Shown one piece after another: positions 19,498 through 27,856 of a DNA stretch of 64,000 nt; position 1 is the stretch's first letter, and the number at the start of each line of letters is the position of its first letter. The position numbers and the translations under genes were made by a program. Where the stretch lies: the NCBI RefSeq assembly GCF_003863355.1, contig NZ_QQWG01000007.1, positions 62,001 to 126,000 of the forward strand, in the 5' to 3' direction. This DNA comes from Ancylomarina euxina. GTDB taxonomy: Bacteria; Bacteroidota; Bacteroidia; Bacteroidales; Marinifilaceae. The notes beneath the pieces were generated by a model. That model made no database searches. It was not told where the DNA came from and saw only the letters and a program-made list of their open reading frames with translations.

Positions 19498-20037
19498 ATG
19501 AAATCGACCTTACCAAAAAATACAATTCACTATTGTCCTAAATGTGGCAGTAGTGAATTTTCGTTTAAAGAAGATCAATCTTTTTTATGTGACCAATGCC
19601 AATTTCATTTATACATTAACTCTGCGGCTGCAGTTGCCGCTATAATACTAAACGATAAAGGTGAAATACTCTTTACTAAACGTGCGGTCGAACCACATAA
19701 AGGCATGCTTGATTTGCCTGGTGGCTTTGTAGATATTATGGAAAGTGCTGAAAATGCACTTTATAGAGAAATAAAAGAAGAATTGAACCTTGACATTGAA
19801 TCATTTCAATATTTTATGTCCTCTCCTAACGAATATATTTTTGAAGGATTATCTGTTTTCACACTTGATTTAGCTTATATTTGCAAACTTAATTCATTTA
19901 ACCATATACACGCAAAAGACGATATTTCGGCTTACGAATTTATTGCACCAAACCTGATCCCCTACAACCAGATTGGTGGTGAGTCGATAAAAAAAATTAC
20001 AAAAGCTTTTGCAAAAAACTTAATTAATGAACTTTAA
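19498..20037 (+). CDS. Nudix hydrolase with N-terminal zinc ribbon
   Basis: 179 residues. The zinc ribbon C-x2-C ... C-x2-C is at about 13-36 (CPKCGSSEF ... CDQCQFHLY), as in NADH pyrophosphatase-like Nudix enzymes. The Nudix box starts at GGFVDIMESAENALYREI and ends in KEELNLD, with the catalytic REIKEE intact. It probably hydrolyses a nucleoside-diphosphate-linked substrate. The exact one cannot be read. The gene overlaps the next one by 11 bp in another frame, so the two are translationally close. Confidence 0.9.
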   Translation: MKSTLPKNTIHYCPKCGSSEFSFKEDQSFLCDQCQFHLYINSAAAVAAIILNDKGEILFTKRAVEPHKGMLDLPGGFVDIMESAENALYREIKEELNLDIESFQYFMSSPNEYIFEGLSVFTLDLAYICKLNSFNHIHAKDDISAYEFIAPNLIPYNQIGGESIKKITKAFAKNLINEL

Positions 20038-21511
20038 AAAGATTACCACTAACACAATCCTTTGTGCATTATTATTCGTTTCATTTTCTTCCTTTTCCCA
20101 GAAAAAAGAATTGAGATATGAAGTAGGGACTTCTGCTGCTATATCAAGCAAATCAGACCTACCATTTTGGCTTGTAGCAAACCAAAATGGTATCGCTCCA
20201 AAAAAGAATGGAGAGAGAATATATTTTGGATTGAACAAGGATTACACCAAAGAAAAAGGTCTGGATTGGACGGCAGGTGTCGATGCCGCCTTTAGCAGTA
20301 CTTATTCTGAATACGCACTTATCAATCAATATTTCCTAGGCTTAAAAAAAAATAAGATTCAGTTATTTGTTGGTGCAAAAAATCAGGAGGTTGAATTGGA
20401 TGGCCTATCCTTTACAAACGGAAATTTAATTATGTCGGGCAATGCTCGTCCTTATCCAAAAATAGAAATTGGCTCAACAGATTACCTTCATGTTCCTTTC
20501 ACAAAGGGATGGATTGGAGTAAAAGCTGTACTATCTAACGGTTGGTTAATTGATGATAGGTATGTCAATCATGTTAACTTACATCACAAAAACTTTTTCC
20601 TCCGTTTTGGTAAAAAGAAAGGTTTATCTCTTGAAGTAGGTATTGATCATTATGCACAATGGGCAGGAACCTCTCCTATTTATGGAAAGTTAGAAGGTGA
20701 CTTGAAAGCCTTTGCTAAAGTTTTCATTGCTAAAAATGGTGATCTATTAACAACTAGCGATGGAAACACTAGTAATAATGAATCTGATAACTCCTTAGGA
20801 AATCATGTAGGGCAAAATCAAGCTAAACTAAATTACAATTCTGAAAAATTCAACCTAACGTTTTTCATGAAAAACATGTTTGAAGACAAAAGTGGTGAGG
20901 TTCGAAAAATATATAATGTCAGAGATATCTATTACGGCCTACACCTTAAACTTCATAAAACAAAAATTATAAACGCTTTCCTTTTAGAATATTACTCTAG
21001 CTTACATCAAGGCAGTGAGGAAGTAACACCTTCATTAAGCGTTATTGGTTATGACAGTTACTTCAACAATGGTATTTATCGATCTGGATGGTCAAATTTT
21101 CAAAAAGGATTTGGTATTCCATTAATTTCTCCAACAACTATTGGGGCCGACAATAACATTAGCTTTGCCAATACTACAGTTAAAGCCTTTAATTTTGGTT
21201 TCTCAGGACAATACAATAGCTTTAAATACTTATTTAAAGCAACCATGTATAAAAACTATGGTCAGGTTTACCCTGTTGTCGAAGATCGTAGTAAGCCTGT
21301 TGATGAATGGGTCTTTTTAAGAAAATATACAGTTGACCCACAAGAATATCAGAAACACTTTTTATTGGAGCTATCAATTCCTCAAAATAAAATTCCTTTC
21401 AATATCCAAGCAAGTATTGCTTATGATTCAGGCGATATCTACAAAAACAACTTAGGGGTTATGCTTAAACTTTCTCGATCGGGTTTTATTTCTGATTTCT
21501 TGAAAAAATAG
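20027..21511 (+). CDS. Wzi-like capsule-assembly outer-membrane beta-barrel
   Basis: 494 residues with a signal peptide (about 1-25, ending SSFSQ). The rest alternates short amphipathic beta strands and turns. It has family-like signatures after the leader (RYEVGTSAAISSKSDLPFWLVANQNG) and YPKIEIGSTDYLHVPFTKGWIGVK in the middle. Wzi in E. coli is an 18-strand barrel lectin that anchors capsule polysaccharide. The gene opens a surface-glycan cluster running to 27.8 kb, in line with that role. It overlaps the Nudix gene by 11 bp. Confidence 0.8.
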   Translation: MNFKKITTNTILCALLFVSFSSFSQKKELRYEVGTSAAISSKSDLPFWLVANQNGIAPKKNGERIYFGLNKDYTKEKGLDWTAGVDAAFSSTYSEYALINQYFLGLKKNKIQLFVGAKNQEVELDGLSFTNGNLIMSGNARPYPKIEIGSTDYLHVPFTKGWIGVKAVLSNGWLIDDRYVNHVNLHHKNFFLRFGKKKGLSLEVGIDHYAQWAGTSPIYGKLEGDLKAFAKVFIAKNGDLLTTSDGNTSNNESDNSLGNHVGQNQAKLNYNSEKFNLTFFMKNMFEDKSGEVRKIYNVRDIYYGLHLKLHKTKIINAFLLEYYSSLHQGSEEVTPSLSVIGYDSYFNNGIYRSGWSNFQKGFGIPLISPTTIGADNNISFANTTVKAFNFGFSGQYNSFKYLFKATMYKNYGQVYPVVEDRSKPVDEWVFLRKYTVDPQEYQKHFLLELSIPQNKIPFNIQASIAYDSGDIYKNNLGVMLKLSRSGFISDFLKK

Positions 21512-21585
21512 AAAACACATCGCGTTTAAATTATTAGTAAATTTACGAATTCAATTAAAATTTTAAAGCCTGGTATCTTCACATT

Positions 21586-22332
21586 ATGCGCATAGATATT
21601 AATCCAAAATATAAACATTTACAAAGCTTTCTGGAGAATCTTCCTGAAAATTTCAATGTCCTTGGATCATCCCTATACAAGGGACGAAATGAAATTAAAA
21701 CAATTGAAATAGATGGTATCATACTCAATGTGAAATCGTTTAAGGTTCCTCACTTAGTTAATAAGATTGCTTACACTTATATTCGAAAATCAAAAGCCGA
21801 AAAATCCTTTAAATATGGACTAAAGCTTCAAGACTTAGGTATAAACACCCCAGAACCAGTCGCAAGTATCGTTTGCTACAAAAATGGTTTAATATGTCAT
21901 AGCTATTATATTTCCTTACAATTTGAATATGACTATACTATTAGAGAGTTAATTATAGGGAAAATACCTTTCAACACAACTTTGCTAGAAGATTTTACTC
22001 AGTTCACTTTTGATAATCACCAAAAGGGTGTTTTGCATCAGGATTATTCTCCAGGTAATATCCTAATAAAGCAATTAGATGAGGAAACACTGTTTTCAAT
22101 GGTAGATATTAATAGATTGAAATTTAAACAACTCAGTTTAGTGGATAAACTGAAAAATTTCTCACAGTTATGGGCCGATGAGGAATTCCTTAAGATTATT
22201 GCAAGGAAATATGCTCAATTAAGCCAAATGGATAGTGATTACGTTGAAAAACAAATCATTAATTTCGATCAAATTCACAAAGCTAAAAAACTGAGAAAGA
22301 AAAAAATTAAGAGCTTGTTTAAAAAGAATTAG
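21586..22332 (+). CDS. WaaP/InaA-like lipopolysaccharide kinase
   Basis: 248 residues with a protein-kinase-like fold of the LPS kinase (Kdo/InaA) family. The catalytic loop is HQDYSPGNILI (H-x-D ... N) and the metal-binding Asp is in MVDINRLKF. An N-terminal lysine-bearing strand precedes (ILNVKSFKVP). These enzymes phosphorylate Kdo or heptose in the LPS core. The acceptor here is unknown. It is followed 1 bp later by the WaaE/KdtX-like glycosyltransferase, which fits core or inner-glycan assembly. The C-terminus is strongly basic (KKLRKKKIKSLFKKN). Confidence 0.82.
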   Translation: MRIDINPKYKHLQSFLENLPENFNVLGSSLYKGRNEIKTIEIDGIILNVKSFKVPHLVNKIAYTYIRKSKAEKSFKYGLKLQDLGINTPEPVASIVCYKNGLICHSYYISLQFEYDYTIRELIIGKIPFNTTLLEDFTQFTFDNHQKGVLHQDYSPGNILIKQLDEETLFSMVDINRLKFKQLSLVDKLKNFSQLWADEEFLKIIARKYAQLSQMDSDYVEKQIINFDQIHKAKKLRKKKIKSLFKKN

Positions 22333-22333
22333 A

Positions 22334-23107
22334 ATGAAAAATACAGTAAAACTTTCAGGTGTTGTTATCACACTAAACGAAGAAGAAAATATTGGTAGAT
22401 GCATAGAATCGTTACAAAAAGTAACAGACGATATTGTTATTGTCGATTCTTTTTCAACAGATAAAACAGAAGAAATTTGTCATAACTACGGTGTACGTTT
22501 CTTGAAACACAAATATGAAGGTGGAATTGCTCAGGTTGGCTGGGCTGTGAAACAGGCTAAGTATGATCATATCCTGTTACTAGATGCCGACGAAGAGTTA
22601 TCTAAGGAATTGGAAGAATCCATTAATGAAGTTAAGTCAAACTGGACTCATGGAGGTTATTCACTAAGATTTAGAACACTTTTCTGTGGAAAATGGTTAG
22701 TACATTCATGGCGCCACCGAGTGCTTCGTTTATTTGACAGAACAGAGGTCGATGTAGCAGGAAGAGAGCCACACTATAACTTTGCGCCTCAAAAAGGCAT
22801 TAAAGTTGTCAAACTAAAGGGGGATGTAAAGCATCATGCCTATTATCAAATTGACGAATTTATTGCCAAAAGAAATACATATTCAACTCGATCTGCAGTA
22901 GCCTCCTATCAGCAAGGTAAGAAAGCGCCTTTATACAAGTTACTTATCAATCCATTTTGGAACTTCTTTCGCAACTACATTCTTTTAGCTGGTTTTTTAG
23001 ATGGAATTCATGGATTGACTGTTTGTACACTCAATTCACAGTATATTTTCATGAAATATGCCAAGTTGAGAAATTTTTATTTTTTAGATAAACAAAAGCA
23101 AGACTAG
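22334..23107 (+). CDS. Family 2 glycosyltransferase, WaaE/KdtX-like
   Basis: 257 residues. GT2 N-terminus LSGVVITLNEEENIGRCIESL, then DIVIVDSFSTDKTEEI and the DxD region LLLDADEELS. The middle part HSWRHRVLRLFDR and HYNFAP resembles the WaaE/KdtX group, which adds glucose or another hexose to the LPS inner core. A C-terminal hydrophobic stretch (FWNFFRNYILLAGFLDG) suggests membrane association. It lies 1 bp after the kinase gene. The donor and acceptor sugars are not determinable from the sequence alone. Confidence 0.88.
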   Translation: MKNTVKLSGVVITLNEEENIGRCIESLQKVTDDIVIVDSFSTDKTEEICHNYGVRFLKHKYEGGIAQVGWAVKQAKYDHILLLDADEELSKELEESINEVKSNWTHGGYSLRFRTLFCGKWLVHSWRHRVLRLFDRTEVDVAGREPHYNFAPQKGIKVVKLKGDVKHHAYYQIDEFIAKRNTYSTRSAVASYQQGKKAPLYKLLINPFWNFFRNYILLAGFLDGIHGLTVCTLNSQYIFMKYAKLRNFYFLDKQKQD

Positions 23108-23173
23108 TTATGTCATAATCAGTGCATAGCATTGACATGTAACCAGCTCATTAAAAAAATAAGCCAGATCAAT

Positions 23174-24220
23174 ATGAAGACAGTCCTCTTTTGTAAAAGA
23201 CCCTATTCATTTAGCATTTTGCGTCCTATTCATAACGAGTCGATTCGTTTGGGAGATGATGTTATGTGGTATATCGATCCAGAGATCGTTGACCGTTTTC
23301 CTTTTAAAGAGGATAGCCATTACACCACTTCTTTACAGGAAATTTATGATTTTAAAAGTGATGCCATCTTTGTCCCAGGTAATGTGGTACCTCATTACTT
23401 AAGAGGGGTTAAAACTCAGATTTTTCATGGTTTAGCTGGAGAAAAGAAAGGTCATTTCAGAATTCGAAACTATTTTGACCTCTATCTAACTCAGGGACCT
23501 TATTTTACAAATCGTTTTAATGAATTGGCTAGTAAGCATGGTGATTTTGATGTAATGGAAACGGGTTGGTCTAAGCTAGACGACCTATTTCTTCAAAAAG
23601 AAAATTTCAATACAGAAAAAACAAATCTATTAGAGAAACATGAAGCGAAGGAGATTATTCTATACGCACCAACCTTTTCTCCCAGCTTAACATCTGCAGA
23701 AGTCTTATCTGACGAAATAATAGCTCTTTCTAAAAATAAGGACTACCTCATTATGGTTAAATTTCATGATCTCATGAATGAGAAAGTGAAAGCCTTATAT
23801 CATGAAATAGCTAGATCAATTGAAAATATAGTCATCCTAGATGATCCTAATATCAGTAAGTATTTAATTCTATCTGACTTGATGATAAGTGACACCTCTT
23901 CTGTTGTCTATGAATTCTTACTTTTAGACAAGCCAGTTATCACATTTAAGTCATCATCTGATAATATAAAATGGACAAACATAGAGACTCCTGATATTTT
24001 GTGTGAAACAGTTGGCGCAGTTATGAATTCAGATATCAACCAGGAAGAAAGAAAGTGGATTATAAATAACTATCATCCTCTAAGAGATGGTAAGTCAGCC
24101 CAAAGAATGATAGAAGCAGTAAAACAATGGCTGAGTCATAATTCGGTTCCAGAAAAAAGAAAGCTATCATTTCTTCGTAAGTGGAAGGTGAATAAAAAAT
24201 ATGGCAAGGTTAAAAAATGA
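23174..24220 (+). CDS. CDP-glycerol glycerophosphotransferase-like protein (TagF family), first copy
   Basis: 348 residues from the ATG at 23174. An upstream TTG at 23132 would add 14 residues and is less likely. The C-terminal half has the TagB/TagF signature elements: ILYAPTFSPS, KDYLIMVKFHDLM, then SDLMISDTSSVVYEFLLLDKPVI. In Gram-positives such enzymes add or polymerise glycerol- or ribitol-phosphate from CDP-alditols on teichoic acid. In Gram-negatives they occur in capsule and O-antigen clusters. It belongs with a second copy and a CDP-ribitol-type enzyme downstream. Confidence 0.8.
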   Translation: MKTVLFCKRPYSFSILRPIHNESIRLGDDVMWYIDPEIVDRFPFKEDSHYTTSLQEIYDFKSDAIFVPGNVVPHYLRGVKTQIFHGLAGEKKGHFRIRNYFDLYLTQGPYFTNRFNELASKHGDFDVMETGWSKLDDLFLQKENFNTEKTNLLEKHEAKEIILYAPTFSPSLTSAEVLSDEIIALSKNKDYLIMVKFHDLMNEKVKALYHEIARSIENIVILDDPNISKYLILSDLMISDTSSVVYEFLLLDKPVITFKSSSDNIKWTNIETPDILCETVGAVMNSDINQEERKWIINNYHPLRDGKSAQRMIEAVKQWLSHNSVPEKRKLSFLRKWKVNKKYGKVKK

Positions 24221-24289
24221 TTAAGCTTTAATTCAGATATTAGTATTCTGGATACAAACAGAAAAAGTAGAAAACCAAATTATATAAAC

Positions 24290-25237
24290 ATGAAACGTAT
24301 ACTTGTTACTGGAGGTGCTGGATTCATTGGTTCACACCTATGTGATCGTCTTATAAAAGAAGGCAATGATGTGATTTGTCTCGACAATTATTTCACTGGT
24401 AGCAAGCGTAATATTGAGCACCTCCTATCACACCCGTACTTCGAGTTGGTTCGTCATGATGTGATTCAGCCCTATTTTGCAGAGGTCGATCAGATTTATA
24501 ATTTGGCTTGTCCTGCATCCCCAATTCATTACCAATACAATCCTATAAAAACAACCAAAACCTCGGTTATGGGGGCTATCAATATGCTTGGTTTAGCCAA
24601 ACGTATTAAGGCTCGTGTCCTACAAGCATCAACAAGTGAGGTTTATGGCGATCCTGAAATTCATCCACAAACAGAAGATTATTGGGGAAATGTGAATCCC
24701 ATTGGCATCCGTTCATGTTACGACGAAGGAAAGCGCTGCGCAGAAACTTTGTTTATGGATTATCACAAGCAAAACCAGGTGGATATTAAAATCATGCGTA
24801 TTTTTAATACCTATGGTCCAAATATGCACCCAAATGATGGACGGGTAGTTTCTAATTTCATCATGCAGGCTTTAAAAGATAAAGATATTACCATTTATGG
24901 TGATGGTTCACAAAGCAGAAGTTTCCAATATGTTGACGACTTGGTAGAAGGTGCGATTAGAATGATGAATTCACCCAAAGATTTCATTGGACCTGTTAAT
25001 ATTGGGAATCCTAATGAATTTACCATACTTGAATTGGCTCAAAAAGTGATCGAACTGACTCAATCAAAATCAAAAATCATCCATCAGGAATTACCTATGG
25101 ACGACCCTTTGCAACGTCAACCAGATATCAGTCTCGCTAAAGAAAAACTGAATAATTGGGAGCCAAAAATCCAACTAGAGGAAGGCTTAACTAAGACTAT
25201 TAGCTATTTTAGTAAACTAATCAAATCGGAATATTAA
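24290..25237 (+). CDS. UDP-glucuronate decarboxylase (UDP-xylose synthase)
   Basis: 315-residue extended short-chain dehydrogenase. It has the NAD-binding [11 protein letters not shown] motif (8-18), [18 protein letters not shown], the catalytic region STSEVYGDP and [11 protein letters not shown] with the YxxxK pair, and [17 protein letters not shown]. These match UXS enzymes, which convert UDP-glucuronate to UDP-xylose. UXS is a supplier of xylose for surface glycans. It sits between the two TagF-like genes, so the polymer made here may carry xylose. That is an inference. Confidence 0.9.
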   Translation: MKRILVTGGAGFIGSHLCDRLIKEGNDVICLDNYFTGSKRNIEHLLSHPYFELVRHDVIQPYFAEVDQIYNLACPASPIHYQYNPIKTTKTSVMGAINMLGLAKRIKARVLQASTSEVYGDPEIHPQTEDYWGNVNPIGIRSCYDEGKRCAETLFMDYHKQNQVDIKIMRIFNTYGPNMHPNDGRVVSNFIMQALKDKDITIYGDGSQSRSFQYVDDLVEGAIRMMNSPKDFIGPVNIGNPNEFTILELAQKVIELTQSKSKIIHQELPMDDPLQRQPDISLAKEKLNNWEPKIQLEEGLTKTISYFSKLIKSEY

Positions 25238-25282
25238 TATCATTTTTTGTTTGTGTTCAAACAAAAAATAACATTCTTTCAT

Positions 25283-26380
25283 ATGTCAACAACCAATATT
25301 TTTGCAGTCTTTTATACAGAACAAATTTATTATCTACCACAATTTATTCCGGTAGCGAATGAATTAAAAAAAAGAAATTTTAAATATCTCTTCATTATAA
25401 AAGAGAGTGTCAAACGTGATATTTTCAATCAGAATGAAGACATTATAAAGATCTGTGAGAAAGAAAACATTCCTTTTCAAATTGGTACTTCTGGAATGGA
25501 AAATGTTGATATTGAATATCTGATAAGTGGCAACACGATACCCTCAATTGATATTTCTTATAAAAAATCGGTTTTCATAGCACATGGAATAGGGACAAAA
25601 ACTGGCAATTTCTCTGAAGATAAAAACCTTTATGATATTCGATTTGTAGAAGGGGAATTTCGATTAAACAAACTCAAAGAATTATATCCTCAAAGTTCAA
25701 CCTTATTAGATAATGTAGGATTCTCAAAACTAGATACCGTACTGGCCTACACCGACCAAGACATAATTGATCTAAAAAAACAGTATGCCTTAGATCCTCA
25801 GAAAAAGACCATTTTATACGCTCCAACTTTCTACCCCAGTTCCATAGAGAAAATGAGCGATAAGTTTCCAGAGGAATTCTCTGAGTATAATATTATTGTA
25901 AAAGCACACCACTTTACTTATTTACGAAAGAGATATAAAGCTCAGCGAAAAAAACTGAATAAATGGAAGCAATACAACAACGTGTATTTTGCTGAATTTG
26001 AAGACTATAACATTTCTCCATTTTATGCCATATCAGATATTCTGATCTCTGACGAATCCTCAGTCGTTTTTGAATTTGCTGCATTAAACAAGCCAGTGAT
26101 CTTAAACAGATTCATTAAACTACGCTTAAGTTATCGTTTATTTGGAAAATACAAATTGAAAAAGAGAATGGAAAGCTCTATGGATCAATTTCGAAATATA
26201 GGTGAAAATGTCAACAAATATAAGCATCTTAAAAAAGTGGTTGACACAGAAATACAAAATCCTGAAAAACACAAAACCCGACGATCAGAATGCACGCACC
26301 AAATTATTGGCCCTGTTGATGGAAAAGTATCAGTCCGTATGGTTGATGTCTTAGAAAAAGAAGTAAACAAACAGGCATAA
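25283..26380 (+). CDS. CDP-glycerol glycerophosphotransferase-like protein (TagF family), second copy
   Basis: 365 residues from the ATG at 25283. A TTG start at 25247 would add a doubtful 12-residue leader. It has the same family features as the gene at 23174: KKTILYAPTFYPSS, EYNIIVKAHHFTYL, SDILISDESSVVFEFAALNKPVI. The N-terminal part (FAVFYTEQIYYLPQFIPVANEL) differs from the other copy. Two distinct family members in one cluster often divide priming and polymerising steps. Which does which cannot be told here. A 29-nt hairpin follows in the gap before the next gene. Confidence 0.8.
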   Translation: MSTTNIFAVFYTEQIYYLPQFIPVANELKKRNFKYLFIIKESVKRDIFNQNEDIIKICEKENIPFQIGTSGMENVDIEYLISGNTIPSIDISYKKSVFIAHGIGTKTGNFSEDKNLYDIRFVEGEFRLNKLKELYPQSSTLLDNVGFSKLDTVLAYTDQDIIDLKKQYALDPQKKTILYAPTFYPSSIEKMSDKFPEEFSEYNIIVKAHHFTYLRKRYKAQRKKLNKWKQYNNVYFAEFEDYNISPFYAISDILISDESSVVFEFAALNKPVILNRFIKLRLSYRLFGKYKLKKRMESSMDQFRNIGENVNKYKHLKKVVDTEIQNPEKHKTRRSECTHQIIGPVDGKVSVRMVDVLEKEVNKQA

Positions 26381-26402
26381 AATTTCTAACTAAATAATCA
26401 AC

Positions 26403-26431
26403 ACCAAGATTGTTTCAAAAACAATTTTGGT
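26403..26431 (+). other. Strong intra-operon hairpin without T-tract
   Basis: 13-nt arms at 26403-26415 and 26419-26431 around a 3-nt loop pair perfectly in RNA (one G-U). No T-run follows, so it is not a standard terminator. It lies 28 bp before the IspD-SDR start and could mark mRNA processing, attenuation or a 3' stabiliser of the upstream message. Confidence 0.6.
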
Positions 26432-26458
26432 ATTGCATCTATATACAAATTAATTAAT

Positions 26459-27838
26459 ATGAAGAATATTTGTGTTCTATTAGCTGGAGGAAATGGGAAT
26501 CGTTTAGGAGGAGATCTACCAAAACAATTTATCAAAATAGCTGGTAAAACAATTATTGAGCACAGTATTGATATTTTTGAAAAATCAGAGCAAATCCACG
26601 AGATAGTAATAGTTATCAATCCCATGTATGTTCAACAAATCGAAAATATTGTAATCAAAAATCAATATAAAAAGGTTAAAAAAATTCTTCAGGGAGGAAA
26701 AGAAAGATCTGACTCTAGCTTGGCTGCAATTCATGCCTATGAACATGAACCAAATTCAGATCATTTTAATCTTATTTTTCACGATGCAGTAAGACCTTTC
26801 GTAAGTTTATCTATTATAGAAAATGTCGTATCGGCAATGAAAAAATATAATGCGGTTGATGTCGCTATACCTGCTACAGATACAATCATTGAAGTAGATA
26901 AGAATGACTTTATTGTAAATGTGCCAAAGCGTTCAAGTCTACGACAAGGTCAAACACCTCAAGCCTTCAAATTGTCAACGATTCGTGATGCTTATAAGTT
27001 AGCTGCAAATGATTCTGCCTTTACAACAACTGATGATTGTGGCGTGGTATTAAAATATTTACCACAAGAAAAAGTTTTTGTAGTAGAAGGTTCACAAAGT
27101 AATATCAAAGTAACTTATGAACTAGATCTCTTTATTGCAGATAAACTGTTCCAATTGAAGCACCTGGATTTTAATTCCCGAGAATTATTAGAAAATCAAA
27201 AGGAAACTTTAAAATCTAAAGTTATTGTAGTTTTTGGAGGTAGCTATGGCATTGGAAAAGACATTGTAAATATTTTCAATAAGATTGGAGCAAAAGTTTA
27301 CTCCTTTAGTCGTACACACAACAATGTTAATGTTAAAGATAAAACTGCAGTAAATAAAGCTCTTGAATCTGTTTATAAAGAAAATAAAAAAATTGATTAC
27401 GTTATAAATACCGCTGCAATTCTGAATAAGGAGCCATTAATGAACCTTGATACTGAAAGTATACAAGAAATAACTCAGGTTAACTATATAGGCATGATAA
27501 ACGTGGCTACAGAAAGTTTTAAATACCTCAAGGAAACAAAAGGACAACTTCTTTTATTTACCTCAAGTTCATACACCAGAGGCCGTTCTTCATACAGTTT
27601 ATATTCCTCTACAAAAGCAGCTGTTGTTAATTTTACACAAGCCATTGCCGAAGAATGGAAAGACTTTGGCATTAAAATAAACTGTATTAATCCAGAACGA
27701 ACACAGACTCCAATGAGAATCAAAAACTTTGGTATCGAGCCGGAAGATAGTTTATTAAAATCAAGAGAAGTGGCTAAAGTATCTATTAGAACCTTATTAA
27801 GCGATTTCACAGGACAAATTATATATGTCAGAAAATAA
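26459..27838 (+). CDS. Bifunctional IspD-like cytidylyltransferase / SDR reductase, CDP-ribitol-forming type
   Basis: 459 residues in two domains. Residues 1-230 are an IspD/TarI-like cytidylyltransferase (LLAGGNGNRLGGDLPKQF, FHDAVRPFVS, TTDDCGVVLKYL). Residues about 235-459 are a short-chain dehydrogenase (VFGGSYGIGKDIV, NTAAILN, YSLYSSTKAAVVNFTQAIAEEW with the YxxxK pair). The fusion has the layout of the Haemophilus Bcs1/Acs1 enzyme, which reduces ribulose 5-phosphate and makes CDP-ribitol. Such a product would feed the two TagF-like transferases upstream. An ordinary MEP-pathway IspD is less likely because of the fused reductase and the glycan context. Confidence 0.85.
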   Translation: MKNICVLLAGGNGNRLGGDLPKQFIKIAGKTIIEHSIDIFEKSEQIHEIVIVINPMYVQQIENIVIKNQYKKVKKILQGGKERSDSSLAAIHAYEHEPNSDHFNLIFHDAVRPFVSLSIIENVVSAMKKYNAVDVAIPATDTIIEVDKNDFIVNVPKRSSLRQGQTPQAFKLSTIRDAYKLAANDSAFTTTDDCGVVLKYLPQEKVFVVEGSQSNIKVTYELDLFIADKLFQLKHLDFNSRELLENQKETLKSKVIVVFGGSYGIGKDIVNIFNKIGAKVYSFSRTHNNVNVKDKTAVNKALESVYKENKKIDYVINTAAILNKEPLMNLDTESIQEITQVNYIGMINVATESFKYLKETKGQLLLFTSSSYTRGRSSYSLYSSTKAAVVNFTQAIAEEWKDFGIKINCINPERTQTPMRIKNFGIEPEDSLLKSREVAKVSIRTLLSDFTGQIIYVRK

Positions 27839-27856
27839 GGATCTTACCATTCCAAG

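Noticed and set aside
26459-27838. Plain IspD of the MEP isoprenoid pathway
   Set aside because: The fused SDR domain and the TagF-like neighbours favour CDP-ribitol formation. A classical IspD would be expected alone.
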